A DNA stretch of 64,000 nucleotides from Marinimicrobium alkaliphilum (GCF_003259155.1 NZ_QGMQ01000006.1:248001-312000); one strand, 5' to 3'; positions 54,683 to 63,919 are shown, numbered from the stretch's first letter. The notes: a model not told the origin generated them from the sequence alone. Numbers and translations are program-made.

Positions 54683-55402
54683 ATGAGCGAACCGGTACTG
54701 CTCGATAGCAACACCCATAAAAACACCCGCGTACTCGGCGACGCCCGCACCGTTGTCGGTCCGGTCAGTCGCAACTGCTCGGTCATTACCCAGGAATTTC
54801 AGCGCCTGGCGTCGCACTTTCCGGTGTTATTGACCAAGAATGAGGACACCGGCCAGTTCGCCTGTGTCGCACTCTTCGGTTTTGATCCCGGTGAAAATCT
54901 GTTTGTGGAGAAGGATCGCTGGCAGGTGGGCTATGTGCCCCTGAATATCCGCCGCCACCCGTTTATGATCGGCGCGCAAACCACACCGGCGGGTGAAGAA
55001 GAGCATGTCATGTTGATCGACATGCAGAGCGAGCGCATCAGCGAACAGGACGGCGAGGCGTTGTTTAACGACCGGGGCTTCCCAACACCCTTCACTGAAA
55101 ACATGACCTCGGTGCTGAAAACCCTGAAAGACGGTTTCGTGGAAACCCAGGATTTCATTCAGGCCCTGTTGGAACAGGAAATGATTGTGCCGGCCAATTT
55201 CGAAATCCAGTTTCGCAACGGCGAGCGGCGCGAAATCAACGGCCTGTACACAATCAGCCAGGACGCACTCGACGCCCTGACCCCGGAGCAGGTCGTGGCC
55301 ATGCACCGCTCAGGCCACCTGCAGGCGGCCTACATGATGATTGCATCGCTCGGGCAGATGGAGCAATTGATCGAGCGTAAAAACCAGCGCCTGGGCGCCT
55401 AG
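54683..55402 (+). CDS. SapC family protein
   Basis: A 239-residue protein of the SapC family, named from Campylobacter S-layer genes. It has no signal peptide, so it is probably cytoplasmic. Family segments are SHFPVLLTKNEDTGQFACVALFG, RWQVGYVPLNIRRHPFMI and LFNDRGFPTPFTENM. No enzymatic motif is known for the family. The AGAGG upstream supports the ATG at 54683. It lies directly behind halogenase 2 and is convergent with the JmjC-like cupin gene 20 bp away. The three are recurrent partners of TonB receptors in glycan loci. Confidence 0.85.
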   Translation: MSEPVLLDSNTHKNTRVLGDARTVVGPVSRNCSVITQEFQRLASHFPVLLTKNEDTGQFACVALFGFDPGENLFVEKDRWQVGYVPLNIRRHPFMIGAQTTPAGEEEHVMLIDMQSERISEQDGEALFNDRGFPTPFTENMTSVLKTLKDGFVETQDFIQALLEQEMIVPANFEIQFRNGERREINGLYTISQDALDALTPEQVVAMHRSGHLQAAYMMIASLGQMEQLIERKNQRLGA

Positions 55403-55422
55403 CGTGTCACCCCTGCGCCGCG

Positions 55423-56439
55423 TCAGGAGCGGCGCAGCAGCTCGAACACCTGGCGCTTGAGCGCCTGATACAGTCTGGGCGTCATGCGCCCCAGTACCCC
55501 GCGCTTTTCTTCCGGGATATGCGCAACCGGATCGCCCTCCGGGCGGAACACATAGTGATCAAAGAAGGCACGCCAGGCCCGGCGCTCCGGCTCGGGCAAG
55601 TGGCTGATGGTCAGCAGGCCGTGCATCATGGTGGTAAAGGCCGCGTCCGGGCCCAGTTCGGTGGCGTTCCACCAGTAATTGACGATGGTGTTGACCGGCT
55701 CCAGCGACTCCACATTGTGCCACCAGAGCTTGGGGATATAGAGCGCATCGCCGGGCTCAAGCTCCACCACTTCGGCATGCTCCAGGGCTTCGGCAAAGCG
55801 CGGGTAGCGCGCCAGGTCCGGCTCATCCAGTGACACCATACTCACCGGCTGACCCGACAGGGTAAAGTCAATGGGACCGACATACAGGTTCACCAACTGT
55901 TCGGGGGGAAACAGCGTGAAGCGCCGCCGGCCGGACACCGCACAGACGACGTTATCGAGCATATCGTAGTGGGTCGACACCTTGGCCCGATTGCCCACCC
56001 AGATACGCGCTACGGCCGTGTTACCCGCCAGGTCACAACGGTGTTCACGGGCGAACTCCGGCACGGTGTCAGCGATACTGACGGCGCCGGTATAGATTGC
56101 CGGTGGTTCAGGTCGCTCGGCGGCATCCAGAATCCGCGCCAGTGCGCGGCTGAAAGGTTCGGCAATACGCTCAAAGTTGAAGCCCTCCAGATCGTCCTGG
56201 TAGAAAAAACGCCCGCCGATGGCCGAATCGCCCGTGTAGGTGACCACCTCTTTACCACTGTCGAGCTGCTGCAGGTAATCCACGTAAGTGGACAGGGACT
56301 GCGCCTGCCGCTGTACCGCCGGCCAGTGTTTGACATAGCCGCGAAACACGGCGGGGCGATACAGAGGCTGCACCTCCGCGCGGAAACGCTCCGGGGTCAT
56401 GGCCTGCCATTCAGTGGTGGCTCGGCGAATCTCAGTCAT
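55423..56439 (-). CDS. JmjC-like cupin (cupin_8) protein
   Basis: A 338-residue cytoplasmic member of the cupin_8/JmjC-like Fe(II), 2-oxoglutarate oxygenase fold. The metal site is visible: HxD in STHYDMLDNVVCAVSG and the distal His in PKLWWHNVESLEPV. An aromatic WWN follows. Family members hydroxylate protein side chains or small molecules. Here the target is unknown. It is convergent with SapC and divergent from GH67, with a shared operator in the 151-bp gap. That makes it part of the same set as the receptor, halogenase 2 and SapC. Confidence 0.85.
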   Translation of the reverse strand: MTEIRRATTEWQAMTPERFRAEVQPLYRPAVFRGYVKHWPAVQRQAQSLSTYVDYLQQLDSGKEVVTYTGDSAIGGRFFYQDDLEGFNFERIAEPFSRALARILDAAERPEPPAIYTGAVSIADTVPEFAREHRCDLAGNTAVARIWVGNRAKVSTHYDMLDNVVCAVSGRRRFTLFPPEQLVNLYVGPIDFTLSGQPVSMVSLDEPDLARYPRFAEALEHAEVVELEPGDALYIPKLWWHNVESLEPVNTIVNYWWNATELGPDAAFTTMMHGLLTISHLPEPERRAWRAFFDHYVFRPEGDPVAHIPEEKRGVLGRMTPRLYQALKRQVFELLRRS

Positions 56440-56513
56440 AGGGATGCTCTACCTTATCGTTAGCTTTTTCGTTTGCGGTCCTTAACAGGACTTAATAGTC
56501 AGTCGCTTTCAAT

Positions 56514-56530
56514 ATAGTACAAATGACTTT
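56514..56530. promoter_or_regulatory. Putative xylan-regulon operator (cupin / GH67)
   Basis: ATAGTA-CAAAT-GACTTT lies 61 bp before GH67 and 75 bp before the cupin gene. An extra ATAGTC half-site sits at 56495-56500. Confidence 0.5.
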
Positions 56531-56590
56531 ATCATAGTTTGATATTCATCAAGTGATTTTCCGTCAACCGAGCTTCCATAGGCTTACAAT

Positions 56591-58801
56591 ATGAATAAAC
56601 TCTTATTAATAGGTGTCATTCTGGTGACCGCCCTGGGGGCGGCACTCAAGGCCAACGCCGAAGACGGCTACGACATGTGGCTGCGCTACCAACCGGTCAC
56701 CGACCCACAGTTGCTGCGCAGCTACCGCACGCAGCTCCAGCACCTGGTGGTGCAGGGGGATTCCGAGGTCCTGCAGTCCGCCCAGCGCGAACTGGTCATG
56801 GGCCTTGAAGGCCTGCTCGAGCGCGACCTGTCCACTGCCGACAGCATTCAACGCCGCGGCTCTCTGGTGATCGGTACCCCGGAGAGTTCGGCACTGGTTG
56901 CCGGTCTGGACTGGGGCGAACGCCTGGCCGCCGTAGGTCCCGAAGGCTTCATTATCGAGTCGACCCGGGTCAACGGCCGCCCCGCCACCGTAATCGCCTC
57001 AGAGGGCGATACCGGCGTGCTCTACGGCGCTTTCCATCTGCTGCGCAAATTACAGACGCAACAACACATCGGTGATATTGCCATCACCGAGGCCCCCAAG
57101 GTCAAGCACCGGGTGGTCAATCACTGGGATAACCTGGATCGCCGGGTCGAGCGCGGCTATGCCGGCCTGTCCCTGTGGGACTGGGGCACCCTGCCCGAAT
57201 GGAAGGACAACCCCCGCTACCACGACTATGCGCGCATGAACGCCTCTTTGGGCATCAACGGCACCGCGATCAACAACGTCAACGCCGACCCGCGCATCCT
57301 GACGGACCAGTTCCTGGAAAAGGTCGCCGCCCTGGCCAGCGTATTCAGTCAATACGGCATCAAGACCTACATCTCGCTGAACTTTGATGCGCCCCGCGCC
57401 TTTGGCGACGTGGATACCGCCGACCCCCTCGACCCGCGCGTACAGCAGTGGTGGAAAGACACCACCGATCGCGTTTACGAGCACATCCCCGACTTTGGTG
57501 GCTTTCTGGTGAAAGCGGATTCTGAGGGCGAGCCCGGCCCCCACGGCTACGGCCGCACCCACGCCGACGGCGCCAACATGCTCGCCCGGGCGGTAGAGCC
57601 CCACGGCGGTGTGATCTTCTGGCGGGCATTCGTTTACGACCCGGAGCAGAAAGACCGCTTCCGCGAGGCCTATGACGAGTTTATGCCCCTGGACGGCAAG
57701 TTCATGGACAACGTGATCCTCCAGATCAAGAACGGCCCCATCGACTTCCAGCCCCGGGAGCCCTTCTCGCCCCTGTTCGGCGGTCTGAAAGAGACCAACA
57801 TCATGCTGGAGCTGCAGGTCACTCAGGAGTACTTCGGTTTCTCCTACCACCTGGCCTACCAGGGTCCGCTGTTTGAAGAAGTGCTCCAGGCCGACACCTA
57901 TGCCCAGGGCGAAGGCAGCACCGTCGGCCGGATTTTGGGCGGCGAGGTCTTCGAGTACTCCCAGACCGGCATGGCCGGCGTCATCAACCCCGGGACCGAT
58001 CGCAACTGGACCGGCCACCCCTTCGTGCAATCCAGCTGGTACGCCTTTGGCCGCATGGCCTGGGACTATGAACTGACCTCGGACGACATCGCCGACGAGT
58101 GGCTGCGCATGACCTTCACCAACAACGCGGACTTCCTGGCCCCGCTCTACGAAGTCATGGACATCTCCCGGGAAGCGGGCGTCAACTACCGCAACCCCCT
58201 GGGCCTGACCCACCTCTACGCCCAGGGCCACCACTACGGCCCCGCGCCCTGGTACGACTACGCCGAGCGCATGGACTGGACCGCCTGGTACTACCACCGC
58301 GCCACCGAAGACGGCATCGGCTTCGACCGCACCGAGACCGGCTCCAACGCCGTCGAGCAATACCACGAACCCGTGCGCTCACACTTCGCCAACCTGGACG
58401 AGATCGACGAAGACTTCCTGCTCTGGTTCCACCACGTACCCTGGGGTCACGAAATGAACTCCGGCCGCACGTTGTGGGAAGAGCTGGTGTACAAGTACGA
58501 CAAAGGCGTACAACAGGTGAAAGACATGCAGGCCCGCTGGGCCGAAGTGGAAGGGTTGATCGACGAGCAGCGCTACCAGCATGTGAAGGCCCTGCTCGAG
58601 ATCCAGCTGCGCGATGCGATCCGCTGGCGCGACTCCTGTGTGCTCTATTTCCAGAGCGTCAATGGCCTGGCTATGCCGACCGGGGCCAGGGAAGCGCAGA
58701 ACACCCTGGAGCACTACAAGATGCTGGAACACACCCACTACGTGCCCGACCCCTGGCACCCCAAAGGCAACGACCGCCGGGTCCACTTCGAACTCGACTA
58801 A
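56591..58801 (+). CDS. GH67 alpha-glucuronidase
   Basis: A 736-residue inverting alpha-glucuronidase that removes 4-O-methyl-glucuronate from the non-reducing end of short aldouronic acids. A signal peptide (to about residue 23) places it in the periplasm or outer membrane. The catalytic residues match the Cellvibrio japonicus enzyme with a constant offset of 20: acid Glu312 (ADSEGEPGP), bases Asp385 ([11 protein letters not shown]) and Glu413 (TQEYFG). The full length and the C-terminal helical domain are present. It complements GH115, which acts on polymer. Its stop is 13 bp from a palindromic element. Confidence 0.96.
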   Translation: MNKLLLIGVILVTALGAALKANAEDGYDMWLRYQPVTDPQLLRSYRTQLQHLVVQGDSEVLQSAQRELVMGLEGLLERDLSTADSIQRRGSLVIGTPESSALVAGLDWGERLAAVGPEGFIIESTRVNGRPATVIASEGDTGVLYGAFHLLRKLQTQQHIGDIAITEAPKVKHRVVNHWDNLDRRVERGYAGLSLWDWGTLPEWKDNPRYHDYARMNASLGINGTAINNVNADPRILTDQFLEKVAALASVFSQYGIKTYISLNFDAPRAFGDVDTADPLDPRVQQWWKDTTDRVYEHIPDFGGFLVKADSEGEPGPHGYGRTHADGANMLARAVEPHGGVIFWRAFVYDPEQKDRFREAYDEFMPLDGKFMDNVILQIKNGPIDFQPREPFSPLFGGLKETNIMLELQVTQEYFGFSYHLAYQGPLFEEVLQADTYAQGEGSTVGRILGGEVFEYSQTGMAGVINPGTDRNWTGHPFVQSSWYAFGRMAWDYELTSDDIADEWLRMTFTNNADFLAPLYEVMDISREAGVNYRNPLGLTHLYAQGHHYGPAPWYDYAERMDWTAWYYHRATEDGIGFDRTETGSNAVEQYHEPVRSHFANLDEIDEDFLLWFHHVPWGHEMNSGRTLWEELVYKYDKGVQQVKDMQARWAEVEGLIDEQRYQHVKALLEIQLRDAIRWRDSCVLYFQSVNGLAMPTGAREAQNTLEHYKMLEHTHYVPDPWHPKGNDRRVHFELD

Positions 58802-58813
58802 CGTATTGGGGGA

Positions 58814-58974
58814 GTCGGGCCCGGGTGTACCTTTACGAGGCACGCCGTAAACCCGGTCCCTACGCGCTCCCGGCGCTTCGGGACACTTCCCACTTCCCTG
58901 TGGGTCGTCCATGGGGGCTCGACTGCCGCCATCCAGGCGGCAGACGTCCTCGTAAAGGTACACCCGGTCCCGAC
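58814..58974. repeat. Long inverted-repeat element, copy 2
   Basis: Arms 58814-58840 and 58948-58974 pair over 27 bp with one G-T-type mismatch. Their sequence is unrelated to copy 1. Read on the minus strand, the core begins with the same hairpin CTGCCGCC/GGCGGCAG as copy 1, then TCGAGC, then CCCCATGGA. It ends with GTTTACGGCGTG, the counterpart of GTTCACGGCGTG. A GC-rich insert of about 45 bp with further hairpins enlarges the second hairpin. It lies just after the GH67 stop. Confidence 0.8.
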
Positions 58975-58990
58975 TTAGCTGGCACTGAAG

Positions 58991-59097
58991 CCACTGGGGT
59001 CGGTAGTGCCTTTGGCAACCCTCGCGTCAGGGATGACGCGCGGGAGCTACAAGGATGTATTCACCGCGTTTGCCAAAGGCACTACCGACCCCAGTGG
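58991..59097. repeat. Long inverted-repeat element, copy 3
   Basis: Arms 58991-59018 and 59070-59097 are a perfect 28-bp inverted repeat, again with new sequence. The core holds hairpin CGCGTCA-GGGA-TGACGCG (59023-59040), then GGGAGC, then TACA-AGGA-TGTA (59048-59059), then TTCACCGCG. The layout is that of copy 1, with both inner stems changed on both sides so that pairing is kept. Weak outer complementarity (TTAGCT near 58975, AGCTAA near 59105) reaches the stop codon of the next gene. Confidence 0.8.
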
Positions 59098-59106
59098 CCG
59101 TCCAAG

Positions 59107-60243
59107 CTAAAGCATAAAATCCGGCAACAACGACTCCGCATGCTCCCGCAACGCCCGGGCACGCTCACCATCCCCCCGATGCTCATAAATATCCGCCAGC
59201 AACTCATAGAACCGAGGCTCACCCGGCTCCTTGGCAATCGCCTGCTGCACCCAATCGTAGGCCCGATCCCACTCCTCCCGATCCAGATTGCGCCGCGCCA
59301 GCGTGTATAAATAGTAAGGATTGGCCCGGCGATGGCGCTCGGCCAACTCCGCCAGCTTATCGGCCAGCGCCCACTCGCCCATATGCCGGTACAGCCCCCC
59401 GAGATTCGTGATCGCGGTAAGATCATCGCCCCGGACCTGCAGCGCCTGCTGATAGAGCGCCTCCGCCTCCTGTGCAAAGCCCGCGCGCCGATAGAGCACC
59501 GCCAGATTGCTCCAGATATAGGCCCGGTCAGCACTGAGCGTGAGCGCCTTGCGCAGATACAGAAACGCATCCTGAGTTTGCCCGAGCGTCATCAGTTCCA
59601 TGGCCCGGTTGTTGTAGTAGAGCGCCGCCATCGACTCGGGGGAAATCGCCCGCTGCGGATACACGGGACTGTAGCGCTCCATCTCCAGGTCGACGATTAC
59701 CTGACTGCGATCGCGCAGATTGACAACCCCGTTGACGTGCCGCAACAACACAAAGTAGTCATCCGTCTCGTCAGCGCGCATATCCCACGCATCGGGCACG
59801 TCCACCTCATTGAACTCGGCATTGAGCCCCAGGTGCCGTGCCATAGCCACAAACAGCAAGGTAAAGCTGACGCAGTTGGCCACCCGATTCTCGAATGCCC
59901 GGCCGGGCGGCAACGTCAAGTAAGGATAATAGCGAATGCCGTGATTGGTGCTGAGCAGCAATGCATTGTGCAGGGCCCGGGCCTTCTGGAACTCACCCCG
60001 AACATGGCCGGTATTCTCCTCGGCAAAAAGCTGTTGCGAGCGGCTCAGCGCGAACAGTTCTTCCTCGGGCAGCTCACTGGCCTCGTACGGCCGCCCCAAC
60101 AGAGGCGCACCCGACAGGGCACCGGCCAACACCACCGAATCGGGCGGCGCCACCGGCGAGGCGGGCGGGCCCGGGCTGGCGCAGCCGCCAGCCAGCAGTA
60201 ACATCACAAAAAACAGCCAACGCAATACCATAACCTGAACCAT
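59107..60243 (-). CDS. Lipoprotein with transglutaminase-like and TPR regions
   Basis: A roughly 378-residue lipoprotein: hydrophobic leader, then lipobox LLLAGGC (Cys21 from the first start, Cys17 if the ATG at 60231 is used). Residues about 85-165 resemble a transglutaminase-like domain with a cysteine in NRVANCVSFTLLFVAMARHLG and an aspartate/histidine pattern after it. From about 205 on, four or five tetratricopeptide repeats follow (for example AYIWSNLAVLYRRAGFAQEAEALYQQAL). Such proteins are envelope-associated and of unknown role. It stands alone and its stop abuts palindromic copy 3. Confidence 0.7.
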   Translation of the reverse strand: MVQVMVLRWLFFVMLLLAGGCASPGPPASPVAPPDSVVLAGALSGAPLLGRPYEASELPEEELFALSRSQQLFAEENTGHVRGEFQKARALHNALLLSTNHGIRYYPYLTLPPGRAFENRVANCVSFTLLFVAMARHLGLNAEFNEVDVPDAWDMRADETDDYFVLLRHVNGVVNLRDRSQVIVDLEMERYSPVYPQRAISPESMAALYYNNRAMELMTLGQTQDAFLYLRKALTLSADRAYIWSNLAVLYRRAGFAQEAEALYQQALQVRGDDLTAITNLGGLYRHMGEWALADKLAELAERHRRANPYYLYTLARRNLDREEWDRAYDWVQQAIAKEPGEPRFYELLADIYEHRGDGERARALREHAESLLPDFML

Positions 60244-60488
60244 TGGGAGCTTGTAAGTGAGACATACCCGCGAACACTTCTATCCATTACCTTAGCAGCC
60301 AGCGGCCTGAGCGCCGCCCCAAGAAAACCCATTGCCCATCTTTTTGCACCAAAAGCTGGATTACACATAGCTCCAGATCGCCTTCTCTCGGTGCACGTAA
60401 GCGCACCGGCCCGGCGTTTTGGAACCACAACCGTGCAAATCGACAAATACCCCAACAAATGTGCACCAACAATCGACAGCGGACGTTC

Positions 60489-60504
60489 TGGCACAAACCT
60501 TGAA
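60489..60504 (+). promoter_or_regulatory. Sigma-54 (-24/-12) promoter candidate
   Basis: TGGCAC-N5-TTGAA has the -24 GG and -12 spacing of RpoN promoters, with A instead of C at the last -12 position. Transcription would begin near 60515. NtrC/RpoN control is typical of nitrate assimilation genes, which supports the call. Confidence 0.5.
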
Positions 60505-60519
60505 TAACCCTGTGTGACA

Positions 60520-60625
60520 AAGAAGCTGTGCACGCGGCCCAAAGGCGGGTTCGTGCACTCGGGTAAAGGCGCCCATCGACACACTGCGGACAACGCGGTC
60601 GACGATGCGGCGCCTTTTATTTTTT
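60520..60625 (+). promoter_or_regulatory. ANTAR-type antitermination leader with intrinsic terminator
   Basis: Two hairpins with the same hexaloop, AAAGGC (A at position 1 and G at position 4, as in ANTAR targets), lie at 60538-60549 (CCC/GGG stem) and 60561-60574 (GGGT/GCCC). A strong terminator follows: GGCGCC-CATCG (60568-60578) pairs with CGATGCGGCGCC (60603-60614) and TTTTATTTTTT comes next. The second hairpin and the terminator share bases 60568-60574, so they exclude each other. This is the logic of the Klebsiella nasF leader, controlled by NasR. Confidence 0.7.
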
Positions 60626-60637
60626 CAGGAGAAGAAT

Positions 60638-62032
60638 ATGACCATCAGCGGCAAACCCTTTATTCAAAATTGCGTCACCCAACTCAAGCACAGCGCTGCC
60701 GTCGCGGCACTGCTACTACTGAGTGCGCCCGGCCTCGCCCTCGGGCCACCGGAAAAAGAAGATCTGAACTTCGGTTTTATCAAGCTCACCGACATGGTGC
60801 CGCTCGCCATTGCCTATGAGCGCGGCTACTTTGAAGACGAAGGTCTGTACGTCTCCCTTGAGGCGCAGTCCAACTGGCGCGTGCTGCTGGATCGGGTGAT
60901 CTCCGGGGAGCTGGATGGCGCGCACATGCTCGCCGGCCAACCTCTGGGTGCCACCATCGGCTTCGGCACCGAGGCTCACGTGGTCACCGCGTTTACCATG
61001 GACCTCAACGGCAATGCCTGCACCCTGTCCAACGACGTCTGGAACGCGATGCGCCCGCACCTGGACACCGATGAAGACGACCGCCCCATTCATCCGATTT
61101 CCGCCGCGCACCTCAAGCCGGTCATCGAAAACTTTGCCGATAAGGGCGATGCCTTCCGTTTGGGTATGGTCTTTCCGGTCTCCACTCACAACTACGAGTT
61201 GCGCTACTGGCTGGCGGCCGGCGGCATTCATCCCGGCTACTACGCCCCCCAGCGTAGCGACACCTCCGGGCAGCTCGGGGCCGACGTGCTGATTTCCGTC
61301 ACGCCGCCGCCCCAGATGCCCGCGACCCTGGAGTCCGGCACCATCAATGGCTACTGCGTGGGCGAGCCCTGGAATCAGCAGGCGGTCTTTCGCGATATCG
61401 GCGTCCCCACCATCACCGACTATGACATCCGCAACAATATTGCCGAGAAAGTCTTTGGGGTCACCAACAGCTGGGCTGAAGAAAACCCCAACACCCACAT
61501 TCGCGTGGTCAAAGCGCTGATCCGCGCAGGCAAATGGCTGGATGAAAACGACAACGCCAACCGTGCCGAAGCGGCAAAAATTATTTCCCGCTCCCATTAC
61601 GTGGGCGCAGACGAGGAGGTCATCGCCAACAGCATGACCGGCATCTTTGAGTTCGAAAAAGGGGATGTACGCCCTGCGCCAGACTACAACGTTTTCTTCC
61701 GCTACAACGCCACCTACCCCTTCTATTCGGATGCGGTCTGGTACCTGACCCAGATGCGCCGCTGGGGCCAGATTCCCGAGCACAAGCCGGACAACTGGTA
61801 TCAGGAAATGGCTCAAAAGGTGTTTATGCCCGAAGTGTACGAGCAGGCCGCCCGGGCGTTGATCGCCGAAGGCAAAATGACCGCCGGCGACTTCCCGGAC
61901 TTCGAGACCGAATCCGGCTATCGCTCAGCGGAGCACACCACCTTTATCGATGGCATCACCTTTGACGCCAACAAACCCAACGATTACCTCAAACAATTCA
62001 GCATTGGGCTGAAAGGCGACGACACACCTTAG
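60638..62032 (+). CDS. nrtA: Nitrate-type ABC transporter substrate-binding protein
   Basis: A 464-residue exported binding protein of the NrtA/NasF (CmpA) family for nitrate or nitrite. ATG 60638 is chosen: AGGAGA lies 6 nt upstream and a signal peptide (to about residue 36) follows. Family segments are [64 protein letters not shown] and a late [12 protein letters not shown]. Cyanate or bicarbonate binding is an alternative within the family. The attenuator leader of nitrate type before it argues for nitrate. It is the first gene of an operon with permease and ATPase. Confidence 0.9.
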   Translation: MTISGKPFIQNCVTQLKHSAAVAALLLLSAPGLALGPPEKEDLNFGFIKLTDMVPLAIAYERGYFEDEGLYVSLEAQSNWRVLLDRVISGELDGAHMLAGQPLGATIGFGTEAHVVTAFTMDLNGNACTLSNDVWNAMRPHLDTDEDDRPIHPISAAHLKPVIENFADKGDAFRLGMVFPVSTHNYELRYWLAAGGIHPGYYAPQRSDTSGQLGADVLISVTPPPQMPATLESGTINGYCVGEPWNQQAVFRDIGVPTITDYDIRNNIAEKVFGVTNSWAEENPNTHIRVVKALIRAGKWLDENDNANRAEAAKIISRSHYVGADEEVIANSMTGIFEFEKGDVRPAPDYNVFFRYNATYPFYSDAVWYLTQMRRWGQIPEHKPDNWYQEMAQKVFMPEVYEQAARALIAEGKMTAGDFPDFETESGYRSAEHTTFIDGITFDANKPNDYLKQFSIGLKGDDTP

Positions 62033-62054
62033 TGCCCCGCACCTGGAGTTGACC

Positions 62055-63041
62055 ATGAATACCGCACAACTGTATCTCAAACGTTTTTCACCCTCGGGGA
62101 TTTCAGTACCCGCGCTGGGTCGCTTCGCACTCAGCGCGCTTATCCCCATGCTTGGCCTGGTTGTCTTTCTGGCAATCTGGCACCTGGGTGCCCAGCGCAT
62201 CGACACCTCTCTGGGGACCTTCCCCGGCCCCGGGGAGGTGGCGAGCCAGTGGTCAAATCTGGTGGATGAACACCGCACGGAGCGCGCCCGCGAAGCGGCC
62301 TTTTACGAGCGCCAGGAGGTGCGCAACGCCGAAGTACTGGCCCAGGACCCGGATGCCGAAATCCGCTGGCGCGAGTTTCGTGGGCGCCCCACCTTCTTCG
62401 ATCAGATGTTCACCAGTCTGTGGACCGTGCTAAGCGGCTTTTTACTTGCGACCCTTATCGCCGTTCCTCTGGGCATCATGATTGGCCTGAGCCAGACGCT
62501 CTACCGGGCGATCAATCCGGTGATCCAGATTTTCAAACCGGTATCGCCCCTGGCGTGGCTGCCTCTGGTTACCCTGGTGGTCAGTGCCGTCTATGTCAGC
62601 AGTGACCCGATGTTTTCGCGCTCATTTCTGGTATCGATGATTACCGTCACCTTGTGCTCGCTCTGGCCCACGCTGATCAACACCGCCGTAGGTGTCACCA
62701 GCGTCAGCCAGGACCTGCAGAATGTCAGTCGCGTACTGCGCCTTAACTGGTTTACCCACGTGGTTAAAATCGTTTTGCCCTCGGCCATCCCCATGATCTT
62801 TACCGGCTTGCGCCTGTCACTGGGGATTGCCTGGATGGTATTGATTGCCGCCGAGATGCTGGCACAAAACCCCGGGCTGGGAAAATTTGTCTGGGATGAA
62901 TTCCAGAACGGCTCATCCAGTTCATTGGGGCGTATTTGTGTCGCGGTGCTGGTTATCGGTTTTATCGGTTTTCTGCTCGACCGGGCGATGCTGTTTATCC
63001 AGCGCTTTGCCAGCTGGGATAAGTCCGCCATCCTGCGCTAA
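62055..63041 (+). CDS. nrtB: Nitrate-type ABC transporter permease
   Basis: A 328-residue inner-membrane permease with about six helices. ATG 62055 has GGAG 6 nt upstream and is preferred over TTG 62049. It shows the NrtB-style order: first helix ALIPMLGLVVFLAIWH, a soluble stretch of about 70 residues, LIAVPLGIMIGLSQTLYRAINP, FKPVSPLAWLPLVTL and the EAA-type loop GLRLSLGIAWMVLIAAEML. It lies 22 bp after nrtA. Confidence 0.9.
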   Translation: MNTAQLYLKRFSPSGISVPALGRFALSALIPMLGLVVFLAIWHLGAQRIDTSLGTFPGPGEVASQWSNLVDEHRTERAREAAFYERQEVRNAEVLAQDPDAEIRWREFRGRPTFFDQMFTSLWTVLSGFLLATLIAVPLGIMIGLSQTLYRAINPVIQIFKPVSPLAWLPLVTLVVSAVYVSSDPMFSRSFLVSMITVTLCSLWPTLINTAVGVTSVSQDLQNVSRVLRLNWFTHVVKIVLPSAIPMIFTGLRLSLGIAWMVLIAAEMLAQNPGLGKFVWDEFQNGSSSSLGRICVAVLVIGFIGFLLDRAMLFIQRFASWDKSAILR

Positions 63042-63070
63042 CCGCCTATCAACTATCCGGAGAATGTTTT

Positions 63071-63919
63071 ATGGCTAAGGTACATCTGGAACTGAGCGAT
63101 GTGGGAATGACGTTTCCCACCCCCAAGGGGCCTTTTTGTGCCCTGCAAAACATCAATCTCAAGATCGCCAAAGGCGAGTTTGTCTCCCTTATTGGCCACT
63201 CGGGTTGCGGTAAATCCACCGTGCTGAATATTGTCGCCGGCCTGCATCAGGCCACCCAGGGCGGTGTATTGCTCAATGGCAAGGAGGTCGATGCCCCCGG
63301 ACCGGAGCGTGCAGTGGTTTTCCAGAACCACTCACTGCTGCCCTGGTTGAGCACCTACCAGAATGTCGAGCTGGCCGTGCGCCAGGTGTTTGGACGCTCC
63401 AGGAGCCGCGCCGAAATGCGCGACTGGATTCTCCATAACCTGGAGCTGGTACAGATGGGACACGCACTGGACAAAAGACCGAGTGAAATTTCCGGCGGCA
63501 TGAAACAGCGGGTTGGCATTGCCCGGGCCCTGGCCATGGAGCCGGAAGTCTTGCTGATGGATGAACCCTTCGGGGCGCTCGATGCACTCACCCGGGCACA
63601 CCTGCAGGATTCACTGATGGACATTCAGGCCACCTTGGGCAACACCGTGATCATGATTACCCACGATGTCGACGAAGCAGTGCTCCTGTCGGATCGCGTC
63701 GTCATGATGACCAACGGCCCCTCGGCCTCCATTGGGGAAATACTGGATGTCGGGATTGAGCGCCCGCGCGATCGCCTGGCCCTGGCGGAAGACCGACGCT
63801 ACAACGACTGCCGGACAGCCGTACTGCGCTTCCTGTACGAGAAACACAAAAAGGTTGAACCGCTTGCACCGCGGCGCAAGGCCAGCGCAGAGCCAACCGC
63901 AAAGGCCGGCTCCGCTTAG
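63071..63919 (+). CDS. Nitrate-type ABC transporter ATP-binding protein (NrtD/NasD-like)
   Basis: A 282-residue ATPase. Walker A is GHSGCGKST, the Q-loop VVFQNHSLLPWLS, the signature ISGGMKQRVG, Walker B VLLMDEPFGALD and the switch His in MITHDVDEA. It has no C-terminal binding-protein-like extension, so it is like NrtD or NasD rather than NrtC. It is the third gene of the operon, 29 bp after nrtB. CCGGAG upstream supports the start. Confidence 0.92.
   Translation: MAKVHLELSDVGMTFPTPKGPFCALQNINLKIAKGEFVSLIGHSGCGKSTVLNIVAGLHQATQGGVLLNGKEVDAPGPERAVVFQNHSLLPWLSTYQNVELAVRQVFGRSRSRAEMRDWILHNLELVQMGHALDKRPSEISGGMKQRVGIARALAMEPEVLLMDEPFGALDALTRAHLQDSLMDIQATLGNTVIMITHDVDEAVLLSDRVVMMTNGPSASIGEILDVGIERPRDRLALAEDRRYNDCRTAVLRFLYEKHKKVEPLAPRRKASAEPTAKAGSA

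Larger units (their letters stand above)
60244..60637 (+). other. 394-bp upstream region of the nitrate transporter operon
   Basis: The left 240 bp contain no convincing gene; short frames on the minus strand lack any family resemblance. The right part carries the sigma-54-like promoter and the attenuator leader described separately. Confidence 0.5.

Noticed and set aside
58099-59310. A 403-codon plus-strand frame overlapping the end of GH67 and the palindromic elements
   Set aside because: It is rich in Arg, Pro and Gly and runs across GH67 codons, two palindromes and an antisense gene. No protein would be expected.
60244-60480. Minus-strand open frames upstream of the nitrate operon
   Set aside because: They are short, cysteine- and arginine-rich frames without family resemblance or start signals.
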